From Nocardia terpenica (GTDB lineage Bacteria; Actinomycetota; Actinomycetes; Mycobacteriales; Mycobacteriaceae), in contig NZ_JABMCZ010000003.1 of NCBI RefSeq assembly GCF_013186535.1, positions 992,001 through 1,056,000 of the forward strand: a DNA stretch of 64,000 nucleotides, in the 5' to 3' direction. A program made the translations under genes and the position numbers. Below are positions 15,763 through 24,042 of this stretch, piece by piece. Within the stretch, counting starts at the first letter, position 1. Every line of letters begins with the position of its first letter. The notes under the pieces are model-generated. The model saw only the letters and a program-made list of their open reading frames with translations. It searched no databases and had not been told where the DNA came from.

Positions 15763-16980
15763 ATGGGCTTGCCGACCACGTCGAATGGTGCGGTCAAGAA
15801 GACCGGGAGTGTGGCTGCCGGCGCGTCGGCGGATGCGGTGCATCCGATCGTCCGGGTCGGGGCGGAATGGGCGTGGCGGCTGCTGGTGCTGTTCGCCGCG
15901 GTGTACGTGGTGTTCCACGTGCTCCAGCGATTTTCGACGGTCACGATTCCGCTCGCGCTCGGGCTGATGGTGGCGGCCCTGCTGGTTCCGATCGTGAATT
16001 GGTTACAGCGCCTGGGGTTGCCCCGGTCGGTGGCCGTCATCATCGTGCTGGTCGGGTCGATCGGGCTGTTCGCGGGGATCATGACCTTCGTCGTCGAGCA
16101 GTTCGTCGCCGGTCTGCCGCAGCTGTCCGGCCAGTTCACCCACAGCGTCCATCAGGTGCAGGACTGGCTGACCAGGGGCCCGCTGCACATGAGCCAGGAA
16201 CAGATCCACAACGTCGGCGACACCATGATCAAGTGGGTCCAGAAGAATCAGGACACGCTCACCAGCGCCGGATTCGCCACGGCGGCGGCCATCTTCGAGA
16301 CCTTCACCGGCCTGTTCCTGACGCTGTTCGTGGTGATCTTCTTCCTGTACGGCGGCGGTCAGGTCTGGCACTTCGTCACCAAGCTCGTCCCGACACCCTC
16401 GCGCGCCAAGGTCCGCCACGCCGGGGAGCTCGCCTTCGGCTCGCTGGTCGGATTGATGCGCGCGACCGTGTCGGTGGCCGCGGTCGACGCCATCGGCATC
16501 GGTGCGGGCGTGGCCATCCTCGGTGTGCCGCTGGCGCTGCCGCTGGCCTCGATCGTGTTCATCACCGCGTTCATACCGGTGATCGGCGGCGCCCTGGGCG
16601 GCACCGTCGCGGTCTTCGTCGCGCTGGTCACCAAGGGCTGGCTCACCGCGCTGATCACCCTCGGCATCACGGTGGCGGTCATGCAGCTGGAAAGCCATGT
16701 GCTGCAACCGTTGATCATGGGCCGGGCGGTGCGGATCCACCCGCTGGCGGTGGTGCTGGGCATCGCGGCGGGCGTCGTCGCCGGAGGCATCGCGGGCGGT
16801 TTCTTCGCGGTGCCATTGATCGCACTGCTGAATACCGCGATCAGGTCCCTGCTCTACGACGACGACCCCGACCAGGAGTACGAGCCGCTGGCCTCGGAGG
16901 ACACCTCCGGCGAGCCGATGTTCGCGGCCGAGCCGGACAAGCCGACCGACCCCGAGAAATCCGACGCCGCAAGGGAATAG
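15763..16980 (+). CDS. AI-2E family transporter / permease (PerM/YdiK-like)
   Basis: The 405-residue membrane protein has the AI-2E (UPF0118) topology. An N-terminal hydrophobic pair (WRLLVLFAAVYVVFHVL and TIPLALGLMVAALLV) is followed by a third helix, a soluble segment at about residues 140-190 (HSVHQVQDWLTRGPLHMSQ), then further membrane helices. The conserved IVFITAFIPVIGGALGG and ESHVLQPLIMGRAVRIHPL mark the core. The C-terminal 40 residues form an acidic tail (DDDPDQEYEPLASEDTSGE). Family members include AI-2 exporters and Na+/H+ antiporters, so the substrate is open. GGGGGA lies seven bases before ATG 15763; the frame extends upstream, but that portion is low in hydrophobicity and probably untranslated. 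Confidence 0.85.
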   Translation: MGLPTTSNGAVKKTGSVAAGASADAVHPIVRVGAEWAWRLLVLFAAVYVVFHVLQRFSTVTIPLALGLMVAALLVPIVNWLQRLGLPRSVAVIIVLVGSIGLFAGIMTFVVEQFVAGLPQLSGQFTHSVHQVQDWLTRGPLHMSQEQIHNVGDTMIKWVQKNQDTLTSAGFATAAAIFETFTGLFLTLFVVIFFLYGGGQVWHFVTKLVPTPSRAKVRHAGELAFGSLVGLMRATVSVAAVDAIGIGAGVAILGVPLALPLASIVFITAFIPVIGGALGGTVAVFVALVTKGWLTALITLGITVAVMQLESHVLQPLIMGRAVRIHPLAVVLGIAAGVVAGGIAGGFFAVPLIALLNTAIRSLLYDDDPDQEYEPLASEDTSGEPMFAAEPDKPTDPEKSDAARE

Positions 16981-16989
16981 CGCGGTGCG

Positions 16990-17307
16990 CTACCCCTCAC
17001 CGTGATCCACGGTCCCAGGCACCCAGTACCGGGCACCGTCACGAGTCCGATCCAGCCGCCCCGTCTCGACCAGATACCGCCGCAACGCAACGTGATCATC
17101 GAACACCCCCGCCAGCCTCCCATTGACCTGCGGCTCGGTATAAACCACATCCGGCTCGAAACAAGTACGAGCAATATGGCTGAGCACCATCTCCCGCAAC
17201 ACCCGATTCCGCACCGACGGCATGCTCACCAACCGCCCCCCACGATAAAGTCGATCGATAGCTGGATCACCACTACCACTACCCCCACCGGGCCGGGATC
17301 GATGCAT
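16990..17307 (-). CDS. DUF2087 domain protein, 105 residues
   Basis: The conserved DUF2087 pattern is evident. RGGRLVSMPSVRNRVLREMV is followed by LSHIARTCFEP, VVYTEPQVNGRLAGVF, DDHVALRRYLVETGRLDRT and a closing DGARYWVPG. DUF2087 is a small winged-helix-like domain of unproven function, often found alone or at the end of ArsR-type regulators, so a regulatory role is plausible. The frame stays open far upstream, but the residues before the ATG at 17307 are not family-like and would overlap the divergent hydrolase gene. It converges with the AI-2E gene, leaving nine bases between stops. Confidence 0.78.
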   Translation of the reverse strand: MHRSRPGGGSGSGDPAIDRLYRGGRLVSMPSVRNRVLREMVLSHIARTCFEPDVVYTEPQVNGRLAGVFDDHVALRRYLVETGRLDRTRDGARYWVPGTVDHGEG

Positions 17308-17389
17308 ACCCCCAGTGTCACGCCACCCCACACACAACCACAATCGGATTTCCCACCGCCCCCACCCACCATTCGGGTTCCATGACCGC

Positions 17390-18190
17390 ATGGACCAACG
17401 AATCGAGTGGACGGATCGGCGCATCGCCGACGGTGGTGTAGTGGAACAGGGATTCCGCCTGACCCGAGAAACCCATGTAGTTCCGGGAGCCCTTTGGCTC
17501 CCTTCCACCCCACACGCATCACCTCCCGCCCTGGTCCTGCTCGGGCACGGCGGAAGCGGGCACAAGAGAAGCGAACGAGTCGGCGCCCTGGCTCATCGGT
17601 TCGCCTCCCGCGGTGGTCTCGCCGCCCTCGCGATAGACGGCCCCTACCACGGCGAACGCGTTCCCCGGCCGATGTCGGCCGCGGAATACCAGGCCCGCAT
17701 CGCCGCAGAAGGGATCGATGCCGTCCTCGACCGCATGACGGCCGACTGGCTGTCATCGATTCGCGCCCTCGGTATTTCGGGCATTGTGGATGTCGACCAC
17801 CTCGCCTATCTGGGAATGTCCATGGGGACAAGACTCGGTATCCCGGTGGCGGCGGCCCTGGACGGTCGGCTCCGCTGTGTGGTCCTCGGCAAGTTCGGTT
17901 TCCGGCAGGGACCCGCCCTGCACGAAGGTCTGCGCGCGACGGAACGTCTCGCCGCCGAGGCCCGACGAATCTCCGCTCCAACGCTGCTTCACCTGCAATG
18001 GGACGACGAGTTGTTTCCCAGGGACGGTCAACTGGCCTTCTTCGATGCCCTGGGGGCGCGGGACAAGCAACTGATCGGCTATGTGGGCTCTCATGCCGAA
18101 GCGAATCCTGATGCGGTGAGCCGCTGGTGCGATTTCGTTTGTCGCCACCTGCTTTCAGAGGCGGTCGTAGATTGTGATCATGCGGTTTAG
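17390..18190 (+). CDS. Alpha/beta hydrolase (dienelactone-hydrolase-like)
   Basis: The 266-residue protein has a complete predicted catalytic triad: Ser144 in YLGMSMGTRLG, Asp205/206 in LQWDDELFPRD and His235 in YVGSHAE. The oxyanion strand is PALVLLGHGGSGHKRS. It is a clear paralogue of the hydrolase at 7791-8552, which has lost the serine. It is cytoplasmic, with no signal sequence. The last 11 residues (SEAVVDCDHAV) are encoded by DNA that on the other strand reads as the end of a different protein fragment, so the native C-terminus may have been altered by rearrangement. Substrate unknown. Confidence 0.85.
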   Translation: MDQRIEWTDRRIADGGVVEQGFRLTRETHVVPGALWLPSTPHASPPALVLLGHGGSGHKRSERVGALAHRFASRGGLAALAIDGPYHGERVPRPMSAAEYQARIAAEGIDAVLDRMTADWLSSIRALGISGIVDVDHLAYLGMSMGTRLGIPVAAALDGRLRCVVLGKFGFRQGPALHEGLRATERLAAEARRISAPTLLHLQWDDELFPRDGQLAFFDALGARDKQLIGYVGSHAEANPDAVSRWCDFVCRHLLSEAVVDCDHAV

Positions 18191-18310
18191 GACCGCGGTG
18201 GCTGCGTTCAGGGCTTCGGTGTTCTGGTCGGCTAGTTCTTCCAGGAGGGCCTTGTGGGTAGGTGGGCTGCGCTCGGTCGAACGCGTCGAGGAAGCTGCCG
18301 CAGGCCGCAC
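18155..18310 (-). pseudogene. Possible gene remnant: C-terminal helical fragment
   Basis: Reading leftward, a frame ends KALLEELADQNTEALNAATA then VLNRMITIYDRL and a stop. It has the even amphipathic character and codon use of a genuine helical C-terminus. A GTG at 18310 could start a 51-residue peptide, but residues upstream of about 18258 are basic and unlike the rest (RPAAASSTRSTERSPP). I read it as the 3' remnant of a lost gene. It overlaps the hydrolase end by 36 bp. Confidence 0.35.
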
Positions 18311-18469
18311 CCGCTACGAGCACCGAGAACAAGCCAGCTGAGCGAGCCCGGCCGCGACGTCCGCCACTACGTCCACCGCGACGGCCGCATCACCGACGGC
18401 ACCGCCGATCCCCAATGGTGGCTCGGCGCAGCGCCTTCCGCGCTCACGGCGCAGCGTCTCGCACGCTGA
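18258..18469 (+). pseudogene. Possible frameshifted gene remnant
   Basis: Two overlapping plus-strand frames both look coding. One ends VERVEEAAAGRTRYEHREQAS at a stop at 18339-18341. The next continues SEPGRDVRHYVHRDGRITDG and DPQWWLGAAPSALTAQRLAR to 18469. High third-position GC switches from one frame to the other near 18340, as expected for a frameshift. No start codon with a ribosome site is apparent. It may be the truncated 3' end of a deleted gene. Confidence 0.3.
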
Positions 18470-18483
18470 CGAGCGTCGGCGGC

Positions 18484-19953
18484 TCAGGGCGTGCGGTCGA
18501 AGATGTCGCGGAAGATGTCCGCGGCATGGCTGGTGGGCTCGGGAGCTCCGGCGGTCACGCGGAAGCTGCGGGTGCCGTCGGGGCGATGTCCCGCGCGCAG
18601 GAACAGGTCGGTCGGATGGCCGGATCGGTAACGCCGGTGGGCGAATTCGTACAGGTGGGTGACGAAGACGATCCGGACGCCGGTGGCGAGGAAGCCGTCG
18701 AGGAGGGGACCGGCGATGCGGGTGGCGTCGCCCTCGCTGGTGGCGGAGAACGACTCGTTGCACAGCAGCAGGGAATTCGGCCCGATGCGGTCGACGATAG
18801 CGCTCATGCGCGACAGTTCGTCGACCAGCTTGCCGTGCGACATCGTGCGGTCCTCGTCGGTGACGAAATGGGTGAACACGCCGTCGCGCACATCGGCCTC
18901 GAAAGTGTCCGCGACGACGAACATTCCGGCCTGCATCATCAGCTGAGCCATGCCGACGCTGCGCAGAAAGGTCGATTTGCCACCGCTGTTGGCGCCGGTG
19001 ACGACGATCAGCGAGCGCCCCGAGGCGTCGATGTCGTTGCCCACCACCGGCCCGGCGCCGGACAGGCACAGCGCGATATCGCGCAGGCCGGTACCGCGCA
19101 GCCGCGCCGTACCGGCCGGGTGCGGGGTCGGCAGGCACAGCGGCAGCCCGGCGCGGCTCAGGCGGTCGTGCAGCGTGAGACAGCCGAGATAGAAGGCGAT
19201 TTCGGTGCGGAGGCGGCCGAAGAAGTCCTGCACGTGGTTGGCGGCGTCGTCGACGACATCGGCGATGATCGACAGGGCCCGATCGCGTAACCGCATGACG
19301 GGATCGAATTCGGGCTGCGGTTCCTCGATGACGCGGAAGACCTGGCCGGTACGACGATCGAATCCGAATCGGCGGCGGCGGATCGGCTCGTGCAGCACGA
19401 TGCCCGCGATCGTGTTCCCGCCGCCCAGCCCGGCGCCGATATGGATGCCGTGCTCGAAATCCATTGCGGACAACTGTGTTTCGATACCGTCGAGATAGCC
19501 GTCGTCGAGCTCGGTGGCGACGGTGGCCATCAGGGCGGTGAATCCGGCCGAGTCGAACACCCGTCCGTCCCGGTCACAGGCGGCGCGCAACCGCCGCAGC
19601 ATAGTGACCAGCTCGGTCAGCGGTTGCAGGGCGAGCACCAGTTTGCCGTTGGCGTGGTGCGCCGGGCCGACCCTCCAGCGCTTGACTTCGGTTGCCTCGG
19701 TGGCAATCCGGTAGAGCTCGCGCACCACGGCCGGATGGGCGCGGCAGTCCGCCAGCACCGCGTGCCGATGGCGGATCACCTCGGGATCGGTCACCGGCGC
19801 CGCCAGCACCGCACGCACCGCCTCGAGAATGGCTGGATCATCGCCTGCCATTGCGGCGCAAAGCAATTCGACACCCAGATCGCCGAAGGTGTGCTCGCCG
19901 ACGGCCGCTGGCACACCATCATGGTCGGCGGGCTGTAGCAGGTTCACTCGCAT
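18484..19953 (-). CDS. MutS-like ATPase (core/ATPase domains only), second of a tandem pair
   Basis: The 489-residue protein lacks the mismatch-binding N-terminal domain of MutS. It consists of a helical core/lever region followed by the MutS-type ABC ATPase. Walker A is GANSGGKST (residues 320-328) and the Walker B region is LLLCNESFSATSEGDATRIA (N399, E400), where canonical MutS has Asp-Glu. The D-loop/switch part VRIVFVTHLYEFAHR is intact. It overlaps the upstream gene by 10 bp, so the two are translated together and probably form a heterodimer. A role in mismatch recognition is unlikely without domain I; branch or junction DNA processing is an inference. Confidence 0.85.
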   Translation of the reverse strand: MRVNLLQPADHDGVPAAVGEHTFGDLGVELLCAAMAGDDPAILEAVRAVLAAPVTDPEVIRHRHAVLADCRAHPAVVRELYRIATEATEVKRWRVGPAHHANGKLVLALQPLTELVTMLRRLRAACDRDGRVFDSAGFTALMATVATELDDGYLDGIETQLSAMDFEHGIHIGAGLGGGNTIAGIVLHEPIRRRRFGFDRRTGQVFRVIEEPQPEFDPVMRLRDRALSIIADVVDDAANHVQDFFGRLRTEIAFYLGCLTLHDRLSRAGLPLCLPTPHPAGTARLRGTGLRDIALCLSGAGPVVGNDIDASGRSLIVVTGANSGGKSTFLRSVGMAQLMMQAGMFVVADTFEADVRDGVFTHFVTDEDRTMSHGKLVDELSRMSAIVDRIGPNSLLLCNESFSATSEGDATRIAGPLLDGFLATGVRIVFVTHLYEFAHRRYRSGHPTDLFLRAGHRPDGTRSFRVTAGAPEPTSHAADIFRDIFDRTP

Positions 19954-21461
19954 GACGTGATCCTGGCGACGACGCGATCGTAGGTCAGGCCGAAGCGCTC
20001 GGCGAGCGCCACGGCGTGGGCATTGCCGTCGGCCGGTCGTCGCTCGATCCGGAACGTGCGCCGCGACGGATCGTCCGGGTCGGTGGCGGCGACCATGCTG
20101 ACCGTGGCCGGGCCGGTGCGGGCCAGCTCGTCGAAGAAGGTGACCCACACCGCGAACGAGCCGCGCTCGACGATCCGGTCGAGCACATCGCGCCCGATCC
20201 GCACGGCATCGGCGGTGCCGGTCGCGCTGAAACTCTCGTTGAGAACGAGCACGCTGTCGGCGGTGGCCGCCGCCAGAATCTCGCGGATACGCACGAGCTC
20301 CTCGGCCAGCCGCCCGTCCGGATCCCCGGCCTGCTCCGCGCGTTCGAAATGCGTGCACAGCCGGTCCGGCAGCGGCAGGCACGCGGCGCGGGCGGGAACA
20401 GGACAGCCGAGCGCCGCGAAATACACCAGCTGCCCGACCGTGCGGGCGAAGGTCGTCTTCCCGCCTTGATTCGGACCGGTCACCACCAACACCCGTTCCG
20501 GGCCGGAAAGTTGGAAGTCATTGCACACCACCGTATTTCCGCCGCGATGGCGATGGGTGAGCAGAGCCAGGTCGAACGCGTCCTCGGCATGGACCGGCGC
20601 ACCCCGAGATGCCAACCGCGGCAAGCAGGTCGCGCCGCCGACCCGCCGCAGGAACGCGAGATAGGCCAGATAGAACTGAATCTCCCGATCGAAGGCCGCC
20701 ACGTCGGGATCGGCGAATGTCTGGAATTCGCGGGAGAATTCGGTGAGCAGCTCGAACGCGGCCGGATGCAGGGCGGCGACCCGGTCGAGTATCTGCTCCT
20801 CCATCAGGCTCGTATCGTCCCACTCCGAACGCACCCGCGGCGCACGCGGCCCGCCGGATCCGAAGCACGAGAACAGCTTCGCGATCGCCGCGCTGTAATC
20901 CGGCGACGCATCCGCGGGAGCCACCTCCAGGGTGCGGTCCACGATCCGAATGCTGTAGCGCACCTCGCCCAGCGCCCGCCGCACCCGGCGCACGGCCGCG
21001 GCGAGACGACCGAAATCGGGTCCCGCGACATATGCGGAGACGAATTCACGCCATCGGGTCAGCGCCCGCGAAGTCAACGGCAGCCCGGTCAGCGACTCGG
21101 CCATTGCCGCGACGGCATCAACATACTCCGCCGCGGCACTGAGCTGCCACCATTGCCGCTGGTAGGGGTGATGCACGCGGTCCCGCCTGGCAAGCCGCTT
21201 CCGCATGATCCGCATACACACCGCGAATTCGTCGAACACCGCCCGCACCGATTCCTCGCCCAGATCGCCGAACACCTCTTGGCGGTGCCGGACGATATCC
21301 GGATCGCGCACGGGCTGCTCGAACCAGGCGCGCAGGCGGTATTCGTCCCCGCCGACGATCGCATCGATGATCCGATCGATATTGAGGTCGGCCATAGCGA
21401 CAGCGCCGACATCCAGGTAATCAGCCGCCGCCCCCGGCCGTAACACGCTCACGCCCGACAT
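19944..21461 (-). CDS. MutS-like ATPase (core/ATPase domains only), first of a tandem pair
   Basis: The 505-residue protein has the same architecture as its downstream neighbour: a long helical core region, then Walker A GPNQGGKTT (about residues 329-337) and Walker B-like VLVLNESFSATGTADAVRIG (N408, E409). The Asn in place of the Walker B Asp is shared by both copies, so it is a subfamily trait rather than decay. Start choice is uncertain: ATG 21461 is preferred over a TTG at 21512. The gene is divergent from an ArsR-type regulator. No restriction, toxin or nuclease domain is fused or adjacent. Confidence 0.83.
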   Translation of the reverse strand: MSGVSVLRPGAAADYLDVGAVAMADLNIDRIIDAIVGGDEYRLRAWFEQPVRDPDIVRHRQEVFGDLGEESVRAVFDEFAVCMRIMRKRLARRDRVHHPYQRQWWQLSAAAEYVDAVAAMAESLTGLPLTSRALTRWREFVSAYVAGPDFGRLAAAVRRVRRALGEVRYSIRIVDRTLEVAPADASPDYSAAIAKLFSCFGSGGPRAPRVRSEWDDTSLMEEQILDRVAALHPAAFELLTEFSREFQTFADPDVAAFDREIQFYLAYLAFLRRVGGATCLPRLASRGAPVHAEDAFDLALLTHRHRGGNTVVCNDFQLSGPERVLVVTGPNQGGKTTFARTVGQLVYFAALGCPVPARAACLPLPDRLCTHFERAEQAGDPDGRLAEELVRIREILAAATADSVLVLNESFSATGTADAVRIGRDVLDRIVERGSFAVWVTFFDELARTGPATVSMVAATDPDDPSRRTFRIERRPADGNAHAVALAERFGLTYDRVVARITSCE

Positions 21462-21532
21462 GCGCAGAGACACTACTGTCCGGTCGGCAGGTAGGAGTGG
21501 GGTTTCGCGCAACCGACAACTATCGGAGTCTT

Positions 21533-21548
21533 GACAATATTATTTGTC
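21533..21548. promoter_or_regulatory. Candidate ArsR operator and -35 region
   Basis: TTGACA at 21531-21536 overlaps an inverted repeat GACAA-N6-TTGTC, 18 bases before the ArsR-type start. A second imperfect dyad, CCGA-N6-TCGG, lies just upstream at 21513-21526. This is typical of an autoregulated ArsR promoter. Confidence 0.5.
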
Positions 21549-21565
21549 GGTGCGACTCTGGTCGC

Positions 21566-22183
21566 ATGCAGGACGTGGCCGTAATCAAGGACCCGGCCGC
21601 GGCCGGGTCCTCACTGGACCCGGTGCGGGCCCGGCTGTTGGCGGAGCTGGCCGAGCCCGCCTCGGCCACCATGCTGGCCGCGCGCGTGGGCCTGCCCCGG
21701 CAGAAGGTGAACTACCACCTGCGCGCGCTGGAGCGGCACGGCCTGGTCGAGCTGGTGGAGGAGCGCCGCAAGGGCAATGTCACCGAGCGAGTGCTCCAGG
21801 CGACGGCCGGGTCGTATGTCATCTCCCCGGCCGCGCTCGCCGCGCTGGAACCCGACCCCGCGCGCGAGCCCGACCGGCTGTCGGCGCGCTGGCTGCTCGC
21901 CCTGGCCGCCCGACTGGTGCGCGATGTCGGGGAGCTGCTCACCGCGGCCGCGCAGGCCCGAAAGTCGTTGGCCACCTTCGCCATCGACGGCGAGGTGCGC
22001 TTCGCCTCCGCGGCCGATCGCGCCGCGTTCGCCGAGGAACTCGCCGACGCGGTCACGGCGCTGGTCGCCAAATATCACGATGCGTCCGCCGCGGGCGGGC
22101 GTCGGCACCGCGTGCTCGTGGCCGTCCATCCCGCTGTCCCAACCCCGGCCCCCGAAGCCGGGACCGATGAGAAGGAGACCTGA
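21566..22183 (+). CDS. ArsR-type winged-helix regulator
   Basis: The 205-residue protein has a helix-turn-helix at about residues 17-75 (LDPVRARLLAELAEPASATM, ARVGLPRQKVNYHLRALE, GLVELVEERRKGNVTERV). This is the ArsR/HTH_20 type. There is no metal-binding cysteine cluster. The C-terminal 120 residues are helical and Ala-rich. It is followed three bases later by a SRPBCC gene on the same strand. ArsR-SRPBCC pairs are a common actinobacterial module in which the regulator autoregulates the operon. ATG 21566 was chosen over an upstream start because the promoter elements lie just before it. Confidence 0.85.
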   Translation: MQDVAVIKDPAAAGSSLDPVRARLLAELAEPASATMLAARVGLPRQKVNYHLRALERHGLVELVEERRKGNVTERVLQATAGSYVISPAALAALEPDPAREPDRLSARWLLALAARLVRDVGELLTAAAQARKSLATFAIDGEVRFASAADRAAFAEELADAVTALVAKYHDASAAGGRRHRVLVAVHPAVPTPAPEAGTDEKET

Positions 22184-22186
22184 AAA

Positions 22187-22900
22187 GTGCCGAAGAACTT
22201 CGAGATTCGCCGCGAGGTCGTCCTGGAGGCGACCCCGGAGCAGGTGTGGCAGGCCATCGCGACCGCCGAAGGGCTCACGGCGTGGGCCCCGCCCCCGCAC
22301 GAGCGACCCGAGGGAGCCGGGGTGGAGCGGGAGGAGCCCAAGCGTCTCGCGGTCCGCACCCCCGAACTGCCCAACGGAGCATTCCACGCGTTCGAATTCC
22401 TCCTCGAGGCCCGCGACGGCGGCACGACGGTCCTGCGGTTCGTGCACAGCGGCTTCCTCGGCGACGACTGGGACGGCGAATACTCCTTCGAGGAGCTGAC
22501 CGGCTTCGGCTGGAACATGTACCTGCACACGCTGTCCGAGTACCTGAAGTACTTCTCCGCCCGGCGCGCAACGTATGTCGAGGCCCAGGCGCCTGCCGTG
22601 GGAGCGGCCACCGAGGCCTGGCCGACGCTCCGGAAGGCCCTCGGCGTACCCGACCAGATCCGTCTGGGCGACCAGGTGCGCCTCACCCCCGACGGCCTCC
22701 CGCCGATCGAGGGCGTCATCGACTACGCCGAATCCCCCGCGCACTTCCTGGCTGTGCGCACCGACGACGGCCTGTATCGCTTCCACAATCTGACCGCCAT
22801 GAACATGCCGATCGCCGTGGGGCACCACATCTTTGCCGATATCGATCGCGAAGCCACCGTGCGGGCCTGGAAAGACTGGCTCGACCGCCTGTTCGCCTAG
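22187..22900 (+). CDS. SRPBCC (AHSA1-like) domain protein
   Basis: The 237-residue protein begins with a START-like SRPBCC domain: EIRREVVLEATPEQVWQAIA, then GLTAWAPPP, FHAFEFLLEARDGGTTVLRF and the C-terminal helix FGWNMYLHTLSEYLKYFSA. Such domains bind hydrophobic ligands or act as ATPase activators (AHSA1). Residues 130-237 form a second beta-rich segment ending in a short helix (RAWKDWLDRLFA). It starts at a GTG three bases after the ArsR-type gene, so it is co-translated with it. Confidence 0.83.
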   Translation: MPKNFEIRREVVLEATPEQVWQAIATAEGLTAWAPPPHERPEGAGVEREEPKRLAVRTPELPNGAFHAFEFLLEARDGGTTVLRFVHSGFLGDDWDGEYSFEELTGFGWNMYLHTLSEYLKYFSARRATYVEAQAPAVGAATEAWPTLRKALGVPDQIRLGDQVRLTPDGLPPIEGVIDYAESPAHFLAVRTDDGLYRFHNLTAMNMPIAVGHHIFADIDREATVRAWKDWLDRLFA

Positions 22901-22912
22901 CTGAAACCCATA

Positions 22913-22929
22913 CTTGAACGGTGTTCAAG
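22913..22929. promoter_or_regulatory. BioQ-type operator
   Basis: CTTGAACGGTGTTCAAG is a perfect 7-3-7 palindrome containing TGAAC-N3-GTTCA, the consensus recalled for the actinobacterial biotin repressor BioQ. It overlaps the TTGAAC -35 hexamer of bioB. Confidence 0.8.
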
Positions 22930-22943
22930 CTCGAGGTAGATTC
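22915..22943 (+). promoter_or_regulatory. bioB promoter
   Basis: TTGAAC (22915-22920) and TAGATT (22938-22943) are separated by 17 bp. The predicted start, seven or eight bases downstream, falls at or next to the bioB ATG at 22951, implying a leaderless or nearly leaderless mRNA. Confidence 0.65.
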
Positions 22944-22950
22944 CGTTGGC

Positions 22951-24015
22951 ATGGCTAGTGATCTGCTGAACCTGTTGGTCGACAAGGCATTCCGGCGGGA
23001 GGCGCCGACGCGGGCGGAATCGCTTGCGCTGCTGGGGGAGTCGGAGGCGGTTATCGATGTCGTCGCGGCGGGCGCGCGGGTGCGGCGTGAATTCTTCGGT
23101 GACCGAGTCAAACTCAACACGATCGTGAACATGAAGAGTGGGCTGTGTCCGGAGGATTGCGGGTACTGCTCGCAGCGGCTCGGGTCCGGGGCGGGGGTGC
23201 TCAAGTACTCCTGGATCACCTCGGAGCGGGCCGCCGAGATCGCGGGCGACGCGGTTCGGGCCGGGGCCAAGCGGGTGTGCCTGGTCGCCAGCGGGCGCGG
23301 GCCCGCGGATCGCGATATTGCTCGGATCGAAAATACGATCACCGCCATCAAGGCCGATCATCCGCAGGTCGAAATCTGCGCGTGCCTCGGCTTTCTCAGC
23401 GACGATCAGGCCGAGCGGCTGGCCGCGGCGGGGGCGCACGCCTACAGCCACAACCTCAATACCGCCGAGGCCCGCTACGCGGACATCTGCACCACGCACA
23501 CCTTCGGCGACCGGGTGGACACCCTGCGCCGCGCGACCGCCGCCGGTCTGTCGCCGTGCTCGGGCGCGATTTTCGGCATGGGTGAATCCGATGACGACAT
23601 CGTCGATGTCGCACTGGCGCTGCGGGAACTGGACCCCGACTCGGTCCCGATCAACTTCCTCATCCCGTTCGACGGCACCCCGCTGGGCACCCGCTGGGAC
23701 CTCACCCCCGACCGCTGCCTGCGCATCCTCGCCCTGTTCCGCTTTCACTTCCCCGACGTCGAGGTCCGCCTCGCGGGCGGCCGCGAAATCCACCTCCGCA
23801 GCCAGCAACCCCTGGCCCTGCACCTGGCCAACTCGATCTTCCTCGGCGACTACCTCACCAGCGAGGGACAACCCGGCGCCGACGACCGCCGCATGATCAC
23901 CGACGCGGGCTTCACCATCGAGGGAGTCGACGACCCCACCCTGCCCCCGGCCCGCCACGACCTGGTCGCGATCCGCCGCCGGGGAGCCGGAACGGCCTTG
24001 CGCCCCAACGCATAA
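22951..24015 (+). CDS. bioB: Biotin synthase
   Basis: BioB is the radical-SAM enzyme that inserts sulfur into dethiobiotin, the last step of biotin synthesis. The 354-residue protein has the [4Fe-4S] cluster motif C66-PED-C70-GY-C73 with the usual SQ after it. It also has LVASGRGP, EICACLGFLS, AYSHNLNTAEARY, CSGAIFGMGES and PINFLIPFDGTPL. ATG 22951 is preferred: the promoter places transcription initiation there and no Shine-Dalgarno sequence is visible. An in-frame ATG at 22921 lies inside the operator. The gene stands alone, without bioA, bioF or bioD beside it. Confidence 0.96.
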   Translation: MASDLLNLLVDKAFRREAPTRAESLALLGESEAVIDVVAAGARVRREFFGDRVKLNTIVNMKSGLCPEDCGYCSQRLGSGAGVLKYSWITSERAAEIAGDAVRAGAKRVCLVASGRGPADRDIARIENTITAIKADHPQVEICACLGFLSDDQAERLAAAGAHAYSHNLNTAEARYADICTTHTFGDRVDTLRRATAAGLSPCSGAIFGMGESDDDIVDVALALRELDPDSVPINFLIPFDGTPLGTRWDLTPDRCLRILALFRFHFPDVEVRLAGGREIHLRSQQPLALHLANSIFLGDYLTSEGQPGADDRRMITDAGFTIEGVDDPTLPPARHDLVAIRRRGAGTALRPNA

Positions 24016-24042
24016 GCGCCCGCCGGCTGTCGCGGCGAGGCG

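Noticed and set aside
17226..18332. A 368-codon minus-strand frame antisense to the intact alpha/beta hydrolase.
   Set aside because: It covers a complete hydrolase with a catalytic triad on the plus strand and yields only Arg/Pro-rich sequence.
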